A stretch of 64,000 bases of DNA from Sphingobium arseniciresistens (GCA_029167225.1 JARFNK010000015.1:1-64000), one strand, 5' to 3'. Shown: positions 45,125 through 54,978, counted from the first letter of the stretch. Notes: generated by a model from the sequence alone, not told the origin. Program-made: numbers and translations.

Positions 45125-46333
45125 ATGAACAGCCTGAAGCCGCGGAACTTCGCCAAGGGGTTTGGCGGGCGCACCGTGCCGCGCGAGCGCACGGCGCTGG
45201 CCATCTGGTTCTGGGAAATCGACCGCGTGCTGCTGTCGCTGATCGCGGTGCTGATCGCCATCGGCCTCGTCGCGGTGGCGGCCGCCTCGCCCGTCGCGGC
45301 GATCGATCGTTCGACCAGCACCGTCGCGGTCAATCCGTTGATCTATTTCTATCGCCAGCTGATGTGGGTTGGCCTCGGCCTGCCGATGATGCTCGTCATC
45401 TCCATGCTGCCGCGCCAGCAGGCGCGCCGGCTGGCGCTGGTGCTGGCCTGCACCTTCTTCGTCTGCCTGCTGCTGGTGCCGTTGCTGGGCAGCACGGTGA
45501 ACGGCGCGCGGCGCTGGATCGACCTGCCGGGCATCCGCTTCCAGCCATCGGAATTCTTGAAGCCCGTCTTCGTGGTGGCGCTCGCCTGGCTGCTGTCGCT
45601 GCGCGGGCGCGACGCGAGCCTGCCGGTCATCCGTCTTTCCGGGCTCATCACAGGCCTGATCGCGGTCATCCTGATGCGCCAGCCCGATTTCGGCCAGACG
45701 GTGATCTTCTGCGCGGTCTGGGGCGCGCTGCTGCTGCTTTCGGGCGTCGCCATGCGCTGGATCGGGCTGATGGGCGCCGCCGCGCTCGGCCTGTTCGTGC
45801 TGGTCTATCTTTTCTACGAGAACGGGCGCCAGCGCATCAACGACTTCCTGGGCATCGGCGTGCCCATGGATACCGGCCCGGATCAGGTCGACCTTGCCCA
45901 CCGGACGATCACCAATGGCGGCCTTACCGGCGTGGGGCCGGGCGGCGGCCAGGCCAAGTTCAACCTGCCCGAAGCGCATACCGACTATATCTTTTCCGTG
46001 ATCGGCGAGGAGTTCGGGCTGCTCGCCTGCATCGGCATCGCGGTGGTCTATCTCGCCATCATCGTGCGGGTGCTGCTGCGCCTGCTGGACGAGGAAGACA
46101 GCTTCACCATCCTGGCCGCTGCCGGCCTCGTCACCGAGTTCGGGCTGCAGGCGATCATCAACATGGGGGTCAACGCCCATATATTTCCGTCCAAGGGGAT
46201 GACGCTGCCCTTTATCAGCTATGGCGGCTCCTCTATGCTTGCGCTTTGCATCGGGGTCGGCCTGTTGCTCGCGTTCACGCGGCGCAATCCCTTCATGAGC
46301 CGGCAGCCCGTCGTCAAATGGAGCGGTCGATGA
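45125..46333 (+). CDS. ftsW: Septal peptidoglycan polymerase FtsW
   Basis: FtsW is the SEDS glycosyltransferase that polymerises septal peptidoglycan with FtsI. The 402-residue membrane protein has about ten helices. SEDS signatures are GSTVNGARRWIDLPGIRFQPSEFLKP, RQPDFGQTVIF, GPGGGQAKFNLPEAHTDYIFSVIGEEFG and FPSKGMTLPFISYGGSSMLA. Two starts are plausible: ATG 45125 with GAAGGA upstream (MNSLKPRNFAKGFGG) and ATG 45104 with GGGGGG upstream. The stop overlaps murG by four bases. Confidence 0.96.
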   Translation: MNSLKPRNFAKGFGGRTVPRERTALAIWFWEIDRVLLSLIAVLIAIGLVAVAAASPVAAIDRSTSTVAVNPLIYFYRQLMWVGLGLPMMLVISMLPRQQARRLALVLACTFFVCLLLVPLLGSTVNGARRWIDLPGIRFQPSEFLKPVFVVALAWLLSLRGRDASLPVIRLSGLITGLIAVILMRQPDFGQTVIFCAVWGALLLLSGVAMRWIGLMGAAALGLFVLVYLFYENGRQRINDFLGIGVPMDTGPDQVDLAHRTITNGGLTGVGPGGGQAKFNLPEAHTDYIFSVIGEEFGLLACIGIAVVYLAIIVRVLLRLLDEEDSFTILAAAGLVTEFGLQAIINMGVNAHIFPSKGMTLPFISYGGSSMLALCIGVGLLLAFTRRNPFMSRQPVVKWSGR

Positions 46334-47496
46334 GTATTTCCCGTCACTTCGTTCTCGCCGCGGGCGGGACGGGGGGCCACATGATTCCAGCCTATGCCGT
46401 CGCGCGCGAACTGATGGCGCGGGGCCATCACGTCGCTTTGGTGACGGATGAGCGCGGCGCGAAGATCCCGGAGATCTTCCAGGACATGCAGGTGCATGTG
46501 CTGCCAGCGGGCCGCATGCAGGGCGGCCCGCTCGGCTGGATCAAGGGCTGGCGCGCGATCCGCGCCGGTCGCGAGATGGCGCGGCGGCTGTACGATACCT
46601 TCCAGCCGACCGCCGTGGTCGGCTTCGGCGGCTACCCGGCCATGCCCGCGCTGCTCGCCGCGCTCAAGGACGGCATCCCGACCGCCGTGCATGAGCAGAA
46701 CGCCGTACTGGGCCGGGTGAACCGCTATCTTGCCCGCAAGGTCTCGGCGATCGCCACAGCCTATCCCGACGTGCAGCGCCTGCCCGATCGCTATGCGGGC
46801 AAGGTCCACCTGATCGGCAACCCGGTGCGCGAGGAAGTGCTCGCCCTGCGCGACGAGGAATTTCCGGTGCTGACGGACGAAAGCGTCTTCCGCCTGCTCG
46901 TGACTGGCGGCAGCCAAGGCGCGACGGTGCTCTCCAGCGTCGTGCCGGAGGGGTTGGCGCTGTTGCCGCTCAGCCTGCGCCGCCGCCTGCAGGTGACGCA
47001 GCAGTGCCGCGCCGAGGATATCGAGAAGGTGCGCGCCACCTATGCCGAGATGGAAATCCCGGCGGACCTCGCCACCTACATCACCGACATGGCGGAGAAG
47101 CTGGGCTGGGCGCATCTGGTGATCGCGCGCGCGGGCGCCTCCACCATCGCCGAGCTGACCGCCGCCGGCCGCCCCGCCATCCTGATCCCGCTGCCCAGCG
47201 CCATGGACGACCACCAGACCGCGAACGTCAAGGAACTGACCGATTGCGGCGGCGCGCGGGCGATCCGGCAGGACCAGTTCACGCCGGTCGAACTCGCCAA
47301 GCAGATGCAGAAGCTGGCCATGGAGCCGGGCGCGCTGCAGAACGCCGCCAAGCGCGCCTGGGCCTGCGGCCGCCCCAATGCCGCGCGCGACATGGCCGAT
47401 TTGCTGGAAAGCATCGGCCACGCGCCCATCGTCAACGACCCGATCCGCGTCGGCCCCAAGCCGACCGGCCTCAATCTTCAGGGAGTGCCCGCATGA
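46330..47496 (+). CDS. murG: Lipid II synthase MurG
   Basis: MurG adds GlcNAc to lipid I at the inner face of the membrane. The 388-residue protein has the N-terminal glycine loop LAAGGTGGHMIPAYAVA, VVGFGGYPAMPALLAA, HEQNAVLGRVNR, the second loop LLVTGGSQGA, and the UDP-binding ARAGASTIAELTAAGRPAILIPLP with DDHQTANV. It starts in the ftsW stop codon. Its own stop is ATGA-overlapped by a short repeat-derived ORF rather than directly by murC. Confidence 0.97.
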   Translation: MSISRHFVLAAGGTGGHMIPAYAVARELMARGHHVALVTDERGAKIPEIFQDMQVHVLPAGRMQGGPLGWIKGWRAIRAGREMARRLYDTFQPTAVVGFGGYPAMPALLAALKDGIPTAVHEQNAVLGRVNRYLARKVSAIATAYPDVQRLPDRYAGKVHLIGNPVREEVLALRDEEFPVLTDESVFRLLVTGGSQGATVLSSVVPEGLALLPLSLRRRLQVTQQCRAEDIEKVRATYAEMEIPADLATYITDMAEKLGWAHLVIARAGASTIAELTAAGRPAILIPLPSAMDDHQTANVKELTDCGGARAIRQDQFTPVELAKQMQKLAMEPGALQNAAKRAWACGRPNAARDMADLLESIGHAPIVNDPIRVGPKPTGLNLQGVPA

Positions 47497-47621
47497 GTCC
47501 GGCCCCCTATTCTCCGTTCGCCCTGAGCGTGTCGAAGGGCCGTCCTTCCTTTTCAGGGAAAGTACAGGGCGTCGACAGGCTCAGCCCGAACGGATCCACG
47601 CTTAAGGAATATAACGCATGA
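47493..47621 (+). CDS. Repeat-derived 42-codon ORF linking murG and murC
   Basis: An open frame starts at ATG 47493 inside the murG stop (ATGA) and ends with TGA 47619-47621 inside the murC start (ATGA). Its translation is almost wholly palindrome family 2: [15 protein letters not shown], then [16 protein letters not shown]. It is unlikely to be a selected protein. Its value may be to keep ribosomes moving from murG to murC across the insertion. An AAGGA ribosome site (47604-47608) lies nine bases before murC. Confidence 0.45.
   Translation: MSPAPYSPFALSVSKGRPSFSGKVQGVDRLSPNGSTLKEYNA
47514..47593. repeat. Palindromic repeat, family 2, between murG and murC
   Basis: CCGTTCGCCCTGAGCGTGTC then GAAGG (47514-47538) and GTCGACAGGCTCAGCCCGAA then CGG (47571-47593) are inverted copies around about 30 bases. 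The same family occurs at 15982-16098. It separates murG and murC, which would otherwise overlap. Confidence 0.85.
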
Positions 47622-49045
47622 GGGGCGTCGGTACTGACATCGGAACTATCCACTTCATCGGCATTGGCGGCATCGGTATGTCCGGCATTGCCGAGGTGAT
47701 GCATAATCTTGGCTACAAGGTGCAGGGATCGGACGTGGCCGAGGGCTATGTGGTCGAGGGCCTGCGCAAGAAGGGCATCGACGTGATGATCGGCCACAAG
47801 GCCGAAAATCTGGGCGACGCGGCCGTGGTCGTGACCTCCACCGCGATCAAGCGCGGCAACCCGGAAGTCGAGCTGGCGCTGGAGAACCGCATTCCGGTGA
47901 TCCGCCGCGCGGAAATGCTGGCCGAACTGATGCGCCTCAAGTCGACGGTGGCCGTTGCCGGCACGCATGGCAAGACGACGACGACCTCCATGGTCGCGGC
48001 GCTGCTGGACGCGGGCGGGGTCGACCCTACGGTCATCAACGGCGGCATCATCAACAGCTATGGTTCCAACGCGCGTCTCGGCAACAGCGAGTGGATGGTC
48101 GTGGAAGCCGACGAGAGCGACGGCAGCTTCCTGCGCCTCGACGGTACGATCGCGGTCGTGACCAATATCGATCCCGAGCATCTGGATCACTATGGCAGCT
48201 TCGACAGGGTGAAGGACGCCTTTGTCGAGTTCGTCCAGAATGTGCCCTTCTACGGCGCGGCGATCCTCTGCCTCGACCACCCGGAGGTGCAGGCGATCCT
48301 GCCGCGCGTGCAGGACCGGCGCATCGTTACCTATGGCTTCTCGGCGCAGGCCGACATCCGCGGCGAGAATGTCGTCTCCTTCCCCGGCGGCAACCGCTTC
48401 GACGTGCAGATTCGCGAGCGCGACGGCTCCATTCGTCGGATCGAGGGCATCGAGATGCCGATGCCCGGTCGCCACAATGTGCTGAACGCGATGGCCTCGA
48501 TCGGCGTCGCGCTGCACATGGGCATCGACGACACGACCATCCAGACCGGCTTCGCCAAGTTCGGCGGGGTCAAGCGCCGCTTCACCAAGGTCGGCGAAAT
48601 CGCCGTGCCCGGTGGCAGCGCGACCGTGATCGACGACTATGGCCACCACCCGGTCGAGATCAAGGCGGTGCTCGCCGCCGCGCGGGAAGGCGCGAAGGGC
48701 CGGGTGATCGCCGTCGTCCAGCCGCATCGCTTCACCCGCCTGCACGACCTGATGGACGAGTTCCAGCAGGCGTTCAACGATGCGGACGTCGTCTATGCCG
48801 CGCCCGTCTATCCCGCCGGCGAGCAGCCGATCGAAGGCGTGAATTCCGCCGCGCTCGTCGCCGGGCTCAAGCGCCGGGGGCACCGTGCCGCCGCCACCAT
48901 CGACGGGGCCGAGGGGCTGGCGAAGGCGCTCGCTGCCGATCTCCACGCCGACGACATGGTGATCTGCCTTGGCGCCGGGGACATCACCAAATGGGCGGCG
49001 GGCCTTGCCGGTGCCGTCACCGAAACCCTGTCGGAGACCGCGTGA
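47618..49045 (+). CDS. murC: UDP-MurNAc:L-Ala ligase MurC
   Basis: MurC adds L-alanine to UDP-MurNAc. The 475-residue protein has [23 protein letters not shown], the ATP loop [91 protein letters not shown] and [16 protein letters not shown]. All are MurC hallmarks. The stop shares one base with the start of a 65-codon ORF. Confidence 0.97.
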   Translation: MRGVGTDIGTIHFIGIGGIGMSGIAEVMHNLGYKVQGSDVAEGYVVEGLRKKGIDVMIGHKAENLGDAAVVVTSTAIKRGNPEVELALENRIPVIRRAEMLAELMRLKSTVAVAGTHGKTTTTSMVAALLDAGGVDPTVINGGIINSYGSNARLGNSEWMVVEADESDGSFLRLDGTIAVVTNIDPEHLDHYGSFDRVKDAFVEFVQNVPFYGAAILCLDHPEVQAILPRVQDRRIVTYGFSAQADIRGENVVSFPGGNRFDVQIRERDGSIRRIEGIEMPMPGRHNVLNAMASIGVALHMGIDDTTIQTGFAKFGGVKRRFTKVGEIAVPGGSATVIDDYGHHPVEIKAVLAAAREGAKGRVIAVVQPHRFTRLHDLMDEFQQAFNDADVVYAAPVYPAGEQPIEGVNSAALVAGLKRRGHRAAATIDGAEGLAKALAADLHADDMVICLGAGDITKWAAGLAGAVTETLSETA

Positions 49046-49242
49046 TGTGGGATGTGTTCACGGTCGGGCTCGACATGCAAAAGCGCATGATCGACATCCA
49101 GATGCAGGGGATGAAGGCCGCGCAGGACATGGTGACGGCGGCCCAGAAGAATGTCGAGATCGGCAAGGCGTCCCATGACGCGGGCGAGGCCGGCATAACG
49201 GCGATGAAGAGCTGGATGCGCTTGTGGGGAGTGCGCGATTGA
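49045..49242 (+). CDS. Small helical protein between murC and murB, unknown
   Basis: I do not recognise this 65-residue product. It begins [20 protein letters not shown] and continues as predicted amphipathic helix rich in Met, Ala and Gln, ending SWMRLWGVRD. There is no signal peptide and no membrane helix. Coupling at both ends supports it as real: its ATG shares a base with the murC stop, and its stop overlaps the murB start (TTGA). The MQKRMIDIQMQGMKAAQDM pattern is loosely phasin-like, which is only an impression. Confidence 0.65.
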   Translation: MWDVFTVGLDMQKRMIDIQMQGMKAAQDMVTAAQKNVEIGKASHDAGEAGITAMKSWMRLWGVRD

Positions 49243-50189
49243 CGACGACCTCCGCCCCGGATGCGCTCCCTGGCGCGATCGCGGTGCGTGGCGCGCTCAA
49301 GGCCGATGCGCCGCTGGCGCCGCTCGTCTGGTTCAAGTCCGGTGGTGCCGCGCAATGGCTGTTCGAGCCCAAGGATGTGGACGACCTTGCCGGGTTCCTG
49401 GCGGCGCTTGCGCCCGACATGCCGGTGATGGCGCTGGGCCTGGGTTCCAACATGATCGTGCGCGACGGCGGCGTGCCGGGCGTGGTCGTGCGGCTGGGCA
49501 AGCCCTTCGCGAAGGTGGAGGCGCTGGGCGAGAATATGCTGCGCTGTGGCGGCGGCGCATCGGGCATTCTCGTCTCCTCGACCGCGCGGGACGCGGGCAT
49601 TGCGGGGCTTGAGTTCCTGCGCTCCATTCCCGGCACCGTCGGCGGCTTCGTGCGGATGAACGGCGGCGCCTATGGCCGCGAGACCTGCGACATCCTGGTG
49701 GAATGCGACATCGTGCTGCGATCGGGCGAGCGGCGCACCCTGCAGCCGTCCGAGCTTGGCTACACCTATCGCCACAGCACGTTGCCCGAAGGCGCGGTGG
49801 TGGTGAGCGCGACTTTCCGGGGCCATCCGGGCGATCCCGCCGCGATCCAGGCGGAGATGGACCGCATCGCCGCCGCGCGCGAGGAAAGCCAGCCGCTGCG
49901 CAGCAAGACCGGCGGATCGACCTTCAAGAACCCGGACGGGCACAAGGCATGGCAACTGGTCGACGAGGCCGGCTGCCGTGGGCTGCAGATCGGCGATGCG
50001 CAGGTGTCGGAAAAGCATTGCAACTTCCTGCTCAACCTCGGCAGCGCCACCAGCGCCGATATCGAGGCGCTGGGCGAGGAAGTGCGCAGGCGGGTGAAGG
50101 ACAAGAGCGGCGTGGCGCTTGAGTGGGAAATCCAGCGGGTGGGCGTGGTTGCTGCCGCCAATGAAATACATGCAGGAGTGACGAAATGA
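49239..50189 (+). CDS. murB: UDP-N-acetylenolpyruvoylglucosamine reductase MurB
   Basis: MurB is the FAD enzyme that makes UDP-MurNAc. The 316-residue protein has the FAD-binding GLGSNMIVRDGGVPGVVVRL and GIAGLEFLRSIPGTVGGFVRMNGGAYG. RHSTLPEGAVVVSATF precedes the type II signature SKTGGSTFKNPDGHKAWQLVDEAGCRG and the terminal VSEKHCNFLLN. I chose TTG 49239 because GGGGAG lies seven bases upstream and it gives the coupling overlap; GTG 49224 is the alternative. The stop overlaps ddl by four bases. Confidence 0.95.
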   Translation: MTTTSAPDALPGAIAVRGALKADAPLAPLVWFKSGGAAQWLFEPKDVDDLAGFLAALAPDMPVMALGLGSNMIVRDGGVPGVVVRLGKPFAKVEALGENMLRCGGGASGILVSSTARDAGIAGLEFLRSIPGTVGGFVRMNGGAYGRETCDILVECDIVLRSGERRTLQPSELGYTYRHSTLPEGAVVVSATFRGHPGDPAAIQAEMDRIAAAREESQPLRSKTGGSTFKNPDGHKAWQLVDEAGCRGLQIGDAQVSEKHCNFLLNLGSATSADIEALGEEVRRRVKDKSGVALEWEIQRVGVVAAANEIHAGVTK

Positions 50190-51109
50190 GCCGTGGCCCA
50201 TGGCATGTTGCCGTATTGATGGGTGGCTGGTCGGCCGAGCGCCCGGTCTCGCTGATGAGCGGGGAGGGGATCGCCAAGGCGCTGGAAAGCCGTGGCCACC
50301 GTGTGACCCGCATCGACATGGACCGCGACGTCGCGCTGCGCATCGCCGAGGCGAAGCCCGATATCGTGTTCAACGCGCTGCACGGCGTGCCGGGCGAGGA
50401 CGGCACGGTGCAGGGGATGCTGGACCTGATGGGCGTCAAATATACCCATAGCGGCCTTGCGACCTCCGTGATCGCCATCGACAAGCAATTGACCAAGCAG
50501 ACGCTGGTGCCCCATGGCATCCCCATGCCGGGCGGTCAGGTGGTGCAGAGCGCCAGCCTGTTCGAGGGCGACCCGATCCCGCGCCCCTATGTGCTCAAGC
50601 CCGTGAACGAGGGCAGCTCAGTCGGCGTCGCGATCGTGACGGCGGAGGGCAATTACGGCACGCCCATCGGCCGCGATGTCGAGGGGCCGTGGCAGCATTT
50701 CGAGGAACTGCTGGCCGAACCCTATATCCGTGGCCGCGAGCTGACGACGGCCGTGCTGGCGGACGAGGCGCTGCTGGTGACGGAGCTGCGCCCCAAGAGC
50801 GGCTTCTATGATTTCGACGCCAAATATACCGACGGCATGACCGACCATATCTGCCCCGCCGACATCCCCGACGATGTGACCGAGCGCTGCAAGGCGCTGG
50901 CGCTGCAGGCGCATCGGGTGCTGGGCTGCAAGGGTGCGTCGCGCGCCGATTTCCGCTGGGACGACACGCAGGGCATCGAGGGGCTGTTCCTGCTGGAAGT
51001 GAACACGCAGCCGGGCATGACGCCCCTCAGCCTGGTTCCCGAACAGGCAGCGAAGCTGGGCATCGACTATGCCGAGCTGGTCGAGCGCATCGTCGAGGAG
51101 GCACTATGA
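50186..51109 (+). CDS. ddl: D-alanine--D-alanine ligase
   Basis: This ATP-grasp ligase makes D-Ala-D-Ala for the MurF step. The 307-residue protein has VLMGGWSAERPVSLMSGEGIAKAL, VFNALHGVPGEDGTVQGMLDLMGVKYTHSG, KPVNEGSSVGVAIV, RGRELTTAVL and the metal-site FLLEVNTQPGMTPLSLVPEQA. It overlaps murB and ftsQ by four bases each. Confidence 0.97.
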   Translation: MSRGPWHVAVLMGGWSAERPVSLMSGEGIAKALESRGHRVTRIDMDRDVALRIAEAKPDIVFNALHGVPGEDGTVQGMLDLMGVKYTHSGLATSVIAIDKQLTKQTLVPHGIPMPGGQVVQSASLFEGDPIPRPYVLKPVNEGSSVGVAIVTAEGNYGTPIGRDVEGPWQHFEELLAEPYIRGRELTTAVLADEALLVTELRPKSGFYDFDAKYTDGMTDHICPADIPDDVTERCKALALQAHRVLGCKGASRADFRWDDTQGIEGLFLLEVNTQPGMTPLSLVPEQAAKLGIDYAELVERIVEEAL

Positions 51110-52089
51110 GCGAAGCCCGGATCAGGCGCGGAGGCACCAGCCGCCTGTCCCCACGCAAGCCGGTCCAGTCCACGCGCGGCGGCAATGGTCGCGGCCGCAA
51201 GACGCTCAAGCAGAAGGGCAGGCTCGATCGCGTGATCGCCGCGCTGCCGGTGAGCGAGGAAACGGTGCAGCGGCTTGCCACCTGGGCGATCGTGGGCATT
51301 GTCGTCCTGTGTGCGGGCGGGGTGGCGACCTTCATGGGCGTGCCCGCCATGGCGCGGCAGGAATTTGCCGACCTGACGGCGAGCGCCGGCTTCGAGGTGA
51401 AGAAGGTCGAGGTCCATGGCGTCGAGCGGATGGACGAGCTGCCGGTCTATAATATCGCGCTGGGCCAGGTCGACCGGTCGATGATGAATGTCGACCTGGT
51501 GCATCTGCGCGACGACATGCTGAAGCTCGGCTGGGTGAAGGACGCACGCATCTCCCGCCGCCTGCCCGATACGCTGGTCGTGGACATCGTCGAGCGCCAG
51601 CCGGTGGCGGTGTGGCAGAATGCAGGGCAACTGCATCTGGTCGACGTGACCGGATCGGTGCTGCAGGTCGTCTCGCCATCCGCCATGCCCGACCTGCCGC
51701 TCGTCGTCGGCCCTGATGCCAACCGCCAGACCGGCGCGCTCGGCCAGCTGATGGAGGCAGCGCCGGCGCTCAAGCCGATGCTGGCGGGCGCGACCTGGGT
51801 CGGCAACCGGCGCTGGGACCTGCGTTTCCAGTCTGGCGAGACGCTTTCGCTGCCCGAGGGAACCAAGCAGGCCAGTGCCGCGCTTGTGAACTTTGCGCGC
51901 ATGGACGGCGTCAACCGCCTACTTGGGCGCGGCATCGTCCGCTTCGACATGCGCGACCCGGATCGCTTCGTGCTCCGCCTGCCCGCCGATCATGGGCAGA
52001 AGGCGGACGCGGCCAAGGATGGCGCGGCTGGTGCCGGCACTGGCGCTGGCCCCGGCAAGTCATCATCAACGCCTGAAAGGGAAGGCTGA
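51106..52089 (+). CDS. ftsQ: Cell division protein FtsQ
   Basis: FtsQ is a bitopic divisome protein linking early and late division proteins. The 327-residue product has a basic cytoplasmic N-terminus (to about 55), one membrane helix (about 62-84, ATWAIVGIVVLCAGGVATFM), a POTRA domain starting FEVKKVEVHGVERMD, and a beta domain with KDARISRRLPDTLVVDIVERQPVAVWQ. A Gly/Ala-rich tail closes it. ftsA follows after five bases. Confidence 0.93.
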   Translation: MSEARIRRGGTSRLSPRKPVQSTRGGNGRGRKTLKQKGRLDRVIAALPVSEETVQRLATWAIVGIVVLCAGGVATFMGVPAMARQEFADLTASAGFEVKKVEVHGVERMDELPVYNIALGQVDRSMMNVDLVHLRDDMLKLGWVKDARISRRLPDTLVVDIVERQPVAVWQNAGQLHLVDVTGSVLQVVSPSAMPDLPLVVGPDANRQTGALGQLMEAAPALKPMLAGATWVGNRRWDLRFQSGETLSLPEGTKQASAALVNFARMDGVNRLLGRGIVRFDMRDPDRFVLRLPADHGQKADAAKDGAAGAGTGAGPGKSSSTPEREG

Positions 52090-52094
52090 CAGCC

Positions 52095-53357
52095 ATGGCC
52101 CAACCCAAGGTCGAGAAAATCTTCACCGCGATCGACATCGGATCGTGGAAGGTCTCCGCGCTCATCGCCGGGCGGACGGACACCGGCGAGCTCACGATCC
52201 TTGGCACCGGGCAGCGGGAAAGCCGTGGCGTGCGGCGCGGCTATATCGCCGACATGGAACGCACCGAAATGGCCGTGCGCGAGACCGTGGAACAGGCCGA
52301 ACGGGTCGCGGGCATCAATATCGAGGATGTCTGGGTCAGCTTCTCGGGCGGTAGCCTGGTGAGCGACGTGGTGACGGTCGAGCGCGAGATGAGCGGCTAT
52401 CGCGTCGAGCAGGCCGATATCGACGAGCTGCTCCAGACCGGCCGGCAGAGCATCGACCCAGACGGCCGGGTGGTGCTGCATGCCCAGCCGACCTGCTTCA
52501 CGCTCAACGGATCGCAAGGCGTGCAGCGTCCCGTGGGGATGCACGCAGACCAGCTTGGCGTCGACATCCATGTGGTGCTGGCGGACGGCGCGCCGCTCGC
52601 CAATCTCGAAATGTGCGTGCGCGGCGCCTATCTCAATGTGAACGGCATCGTCGCGGCGCCGGTCGCGACCGGCCTTGCCTGCCTGTCGGACGAGGAGCGC
52701 GACCTGGGCGTGGCGCTGGTGGAACTGGGTGCCGGGGTGACGAACGTGTCGCTCTATTACGGCGGCATGCTGGTCGGCCTGCATTCTATCCCGATCGGCG
52801 CGGCGGACATCACCGACGACATCGCCAGCGCCTTCGGCATCCGCCGCAGCCAGGCGGAGCGGATGAAATGCTTCTATGGTTCGGCGATGCAGTCGCGCCG
52901 CGACTTCCGCGAGATGATCGAGATCGCGCCGATCAGCAGCGATGGCGAGAGCGCCGACGCCGGCCGCATCACCCGCGCCGCACTGGTCGGCGTGATTTGC
53001 GAACGGTTGAACCAGCTGATGGTGGAAGTAAATGCCAGCCTTTCGGCAATGGGTTTCAACTCTCCGGTAGGTCGCCAGATCGTCCTGACGGGCGGCGGCG
53101 CAGAATTGAAGGGCATTGCCGACTATACCCAGGGCGCGCTTGGCCGGGCGGTGCGGATTGGCCGTCCGCGCGGGCTCTCCGCCCTGCCCGAAGCCCATAG
53201 CGGCCCGGCTTTTGCGACGCTCGCGGGGCTGACGCTCTATGGCGCATCCAACCCGGTGGACCTGCGGACCATGGCCCCGGTGGCGCAGACCGTGCACCGT
53301 GTCGGCGCTGGCCAGTGGTGGCAGCGCGTCTGGGGCGCATTGAAGGCGAATTATTGA
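52095..53357 (+). CDS. ftsA: Cell division protein FtsA
   Basis: FtsA is the actin-like protein that tethers FtsZ to the membrane. The 420-residue protein has the phosphate-1 region FTAIDIGSWKVSALIA, the 1C domain (GYIADMERTEMAVRETVEQAER, then VSFSGG), phosphate-2 GVALVELGAGVTNVSLYYGG, and the adenosine motif IVLTGGGAELKGI. The C-terminal amphipathic helix (QWWQRVWGALKANY) is the membrane-targeting sequence. It is followed by a 124-base gap before ftsZ. Confidence 0.96.
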   Translation: MAQPKVEKIFTAIDIGSWKVSALIAGRTDTGELTILGTGQRESRGVRRGYIADMERTEMAVRETVEQAERVAGINIEDVWVSFSGGSLVSDVVTVEREMSGYRVEQADIDELLQTGRQSIDPDGRVVLHAQPTCFTLNGSQGVQRPVGMHADQLGVDIHVVLADGAPLANLEMCVRGAYLNVNGIVAAPVATGLACLSDEERDLGVALVELGAGVTNVSLYYGGMLVGLHSIPIGAADITDDIASAFGIRRSQAERMKCFYGSAMQSRRDFREMIEIAPISSDGESADAGRITRAALVGVICERLNQLMVEVNASLSAMGFNSPVGRQIVLTGGGAELKGIADYTQGALGRAVRIGRPRGLSALPEAHSGPAFATLAGLTLYGASNPVDLRTMAPVAQTVHRVGAGQWWQRVWGALKANY

Positions 53358-53404
53358 CGAAACGGGCTAGAACAACGCTGCCCGGTGTGAAATTAGGTGT
53401 CGAA

Positions 53405-53432
53405 TTGCCAGTTCATCTGGTGCATGTAGAAA
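53405..53432 (+). promoter_or_regulatory. Candidate promoter in the ftsA-ftsZ gap
   Basis: TTGCCA (53405-53410) and TAGAAA (53427-53432) with a 16-base spacer lie in an AT-rich stretch about 50 bases before the ftsZ start. This is the only sizeable AT-rich gap in the late cluster, so an ftsZ-specific promoter is plausible. The match is modest. Confidence 0.3.
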
Positions 53433-53481
53433 TTATTACGATTTGCTTCACAGAAATAGCTGGAGCTTAGGGAGCGAGAAT

Positions 53482-54942
53482 ATGAGCATCGAGATCGGCC
53501 TGCCGCAGGTGGATGAGCTGAAGCCTCGGATCGCCGTGATCGGCGTCGGTGGCGCCGGCGGCAATGCGATCGCCAACATGATCGCGGCATCGGTCGAAGG
53601 TGTGGATTTCGTGGTGGCCAATACCGACGCGCAGGCGCTCAACGCCTCGCCGGCAGAGCGCCGCATCCAGCTTGGCCCGCGCATTACCGAGGGGCTTGGC
53701 GCAGGCTCCCGTCCTGAAATCGGCCGTGCCGCCGCCGAGGAAACGATCAACGCGGTCGAAGAGGCGCTGGACGGCGCGCATATGTGCTTCATCGCCGCCG
53801 GCATGGGTGGCGGCACCGGCACCGGCGCCGCTCCGGTCATCGCCAAGGCCGCGCGCGACAAGGGTATCCTGACCGTCGGCGTCGTGACCAAGCCCTTCAC
53901 CTTCGAGGGCAGCCGCCGCATGCGTTCGGCGGAATCCGGCATCGACGAACTGCAGAAGCATGTCGATACGCTCATCGTCATCCCGAACCAGAACCTGTTC
54001 CTGATCGCGAATCCGAACACCACCTTCAAGGAGGCCTTCCAGATGGCCGACGAGGTGCTGCAGCAGGGCGTGCGCGGCATCACCGACCTGATGGTCATGC
54101 CCGGCCTCATCAACCTCGACTTCGCCGACGTCCGCTCGGTGATGGGCGAGATGGGCAAGGCGATGATGGGCACCGGCGAGGCGGAAGGCGACGGCCGCGC
54201 GCTGCAGGCCGCTGAAAAGGCGATCGCCAACCCGCTGCTCGACGGCGTGTCGATGCGCGGCGCCAAGGGCGTGATCGTCTCCATCGTTGGCGGCGAGGAC
54301 ATGCGCCTGATGGAAGTGGACGAGGCCGCGAACCACATCCGCGAACTGGTCGATCCCGATGCGAACATCATCTGGGGTTCTGCGTTCAATGACAGCCTGA
54401 ACGGCCGCATCCGCGTGTCCGTGGTGGCGACCGGCATCGACAGCGATGTTGCCGTCGCCGCGCCGGCCCAGTCGCAGCCCTTCAGCTTCGCCAGCCGTTC
54501 GTCCGCGCCGATCACGACGCCGACGCCGGCTCCCGTGGTGTCTGCACCTGCCCCCACGCCGGCGCCTGCTCCTGCTGCGATCGAGGAGGAAGAGCCGCTC
54601 GACCTGTCGACCGTATCGCAAGCCCCGGTTGAAGAAGCGCCGCTGCCGATCGCCGCAAGCGCGCCCGAGCCGGCACCCTTCGCCGCGCCCAAGCCAACGG
54701 CGGTCTTCTCCGATTTCGATCCGTCCGAAGATGAGCTGCTGCTGGGCGGCGAGGCGAAGGCGCCCGCGCCCAAGCCGGTCGAACCCACCCGCCCCGCGCC
54801 CCGCGTGGCGACGGGCGGCGGCACCCTGTTCGAGCGCATGGCCGGGCTGTCGCGCGGCGCCGCCAAGCGCGACGACGATGATGGCGATACCGGTGGCGGC
54901 ATCGAAATCCCCCGCTTCCTGAACCGCCAGGATAACCAGTAA
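53482..54942 (+). CDS. ftsZ: Cell division GTPase FtsZ
   Basis: FtsZ is the tubulin-like protein of the division ring. The 486-residue protein has [20 protein letters not shown], the tubulin signature [18 protein letters not shown], the T7 loop [11 protein letters not shown], and a C-terminal domain ending about residue 320. A long Ala/Pro-rich linker (about 325-470) precedes the conserved tail [10 protein letters not shown], the FtsA-binding peptide. ATG 53482 has GGGAG upstream. Alphaproteobacterial FtsZ commonly has such a long linker. Confidence 0.98.
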   Translation: MSIEIGLPQVDELKPRIAVIGVGGAGGNAIANMIAASVEGVDFVVANTDAQALNASPAERRIQLGPRITEGLGAGSRPEIGRAAAEETINAVEEALDGAHMCFIAAGMGGGTGTGAAPVIAKAARDKGILTVGVVTKPFTFEGSRRMRSAESGIDELQKHVDTLIVIPNQNLFLIANPNTTFKEAFQMADEVLQQGVRGITDLMVMPGLINLDFADVRSVMGEMGKAMMGTGEAEGDGRALQAAEKAIANPLLDGVSMRGAKGVIVSIVGGEDMRLMEVDEAANHIRELVDPDANIIWGSAFNDSLNGRIRVSVVATGIDSDVAVAAPAQSQPFSFASRSSAPITTPTPAPVVSAPAPTPAPAPAAIEEEEPLDLSTVSQAPVEEAPLPIAASAPEPAPFAAPKPTAVFSDFDPSEDELLLGGEAKAPAPKPVEPTRPAPRVATGGGTLFERMAGLSRGAAKRDDDDGDTGGGIEIPRFLNRQDNQ

Positions 54943-54978
54943 GCGCAGGCAGCCAGCATCGGCTAATATGGCACAGCA

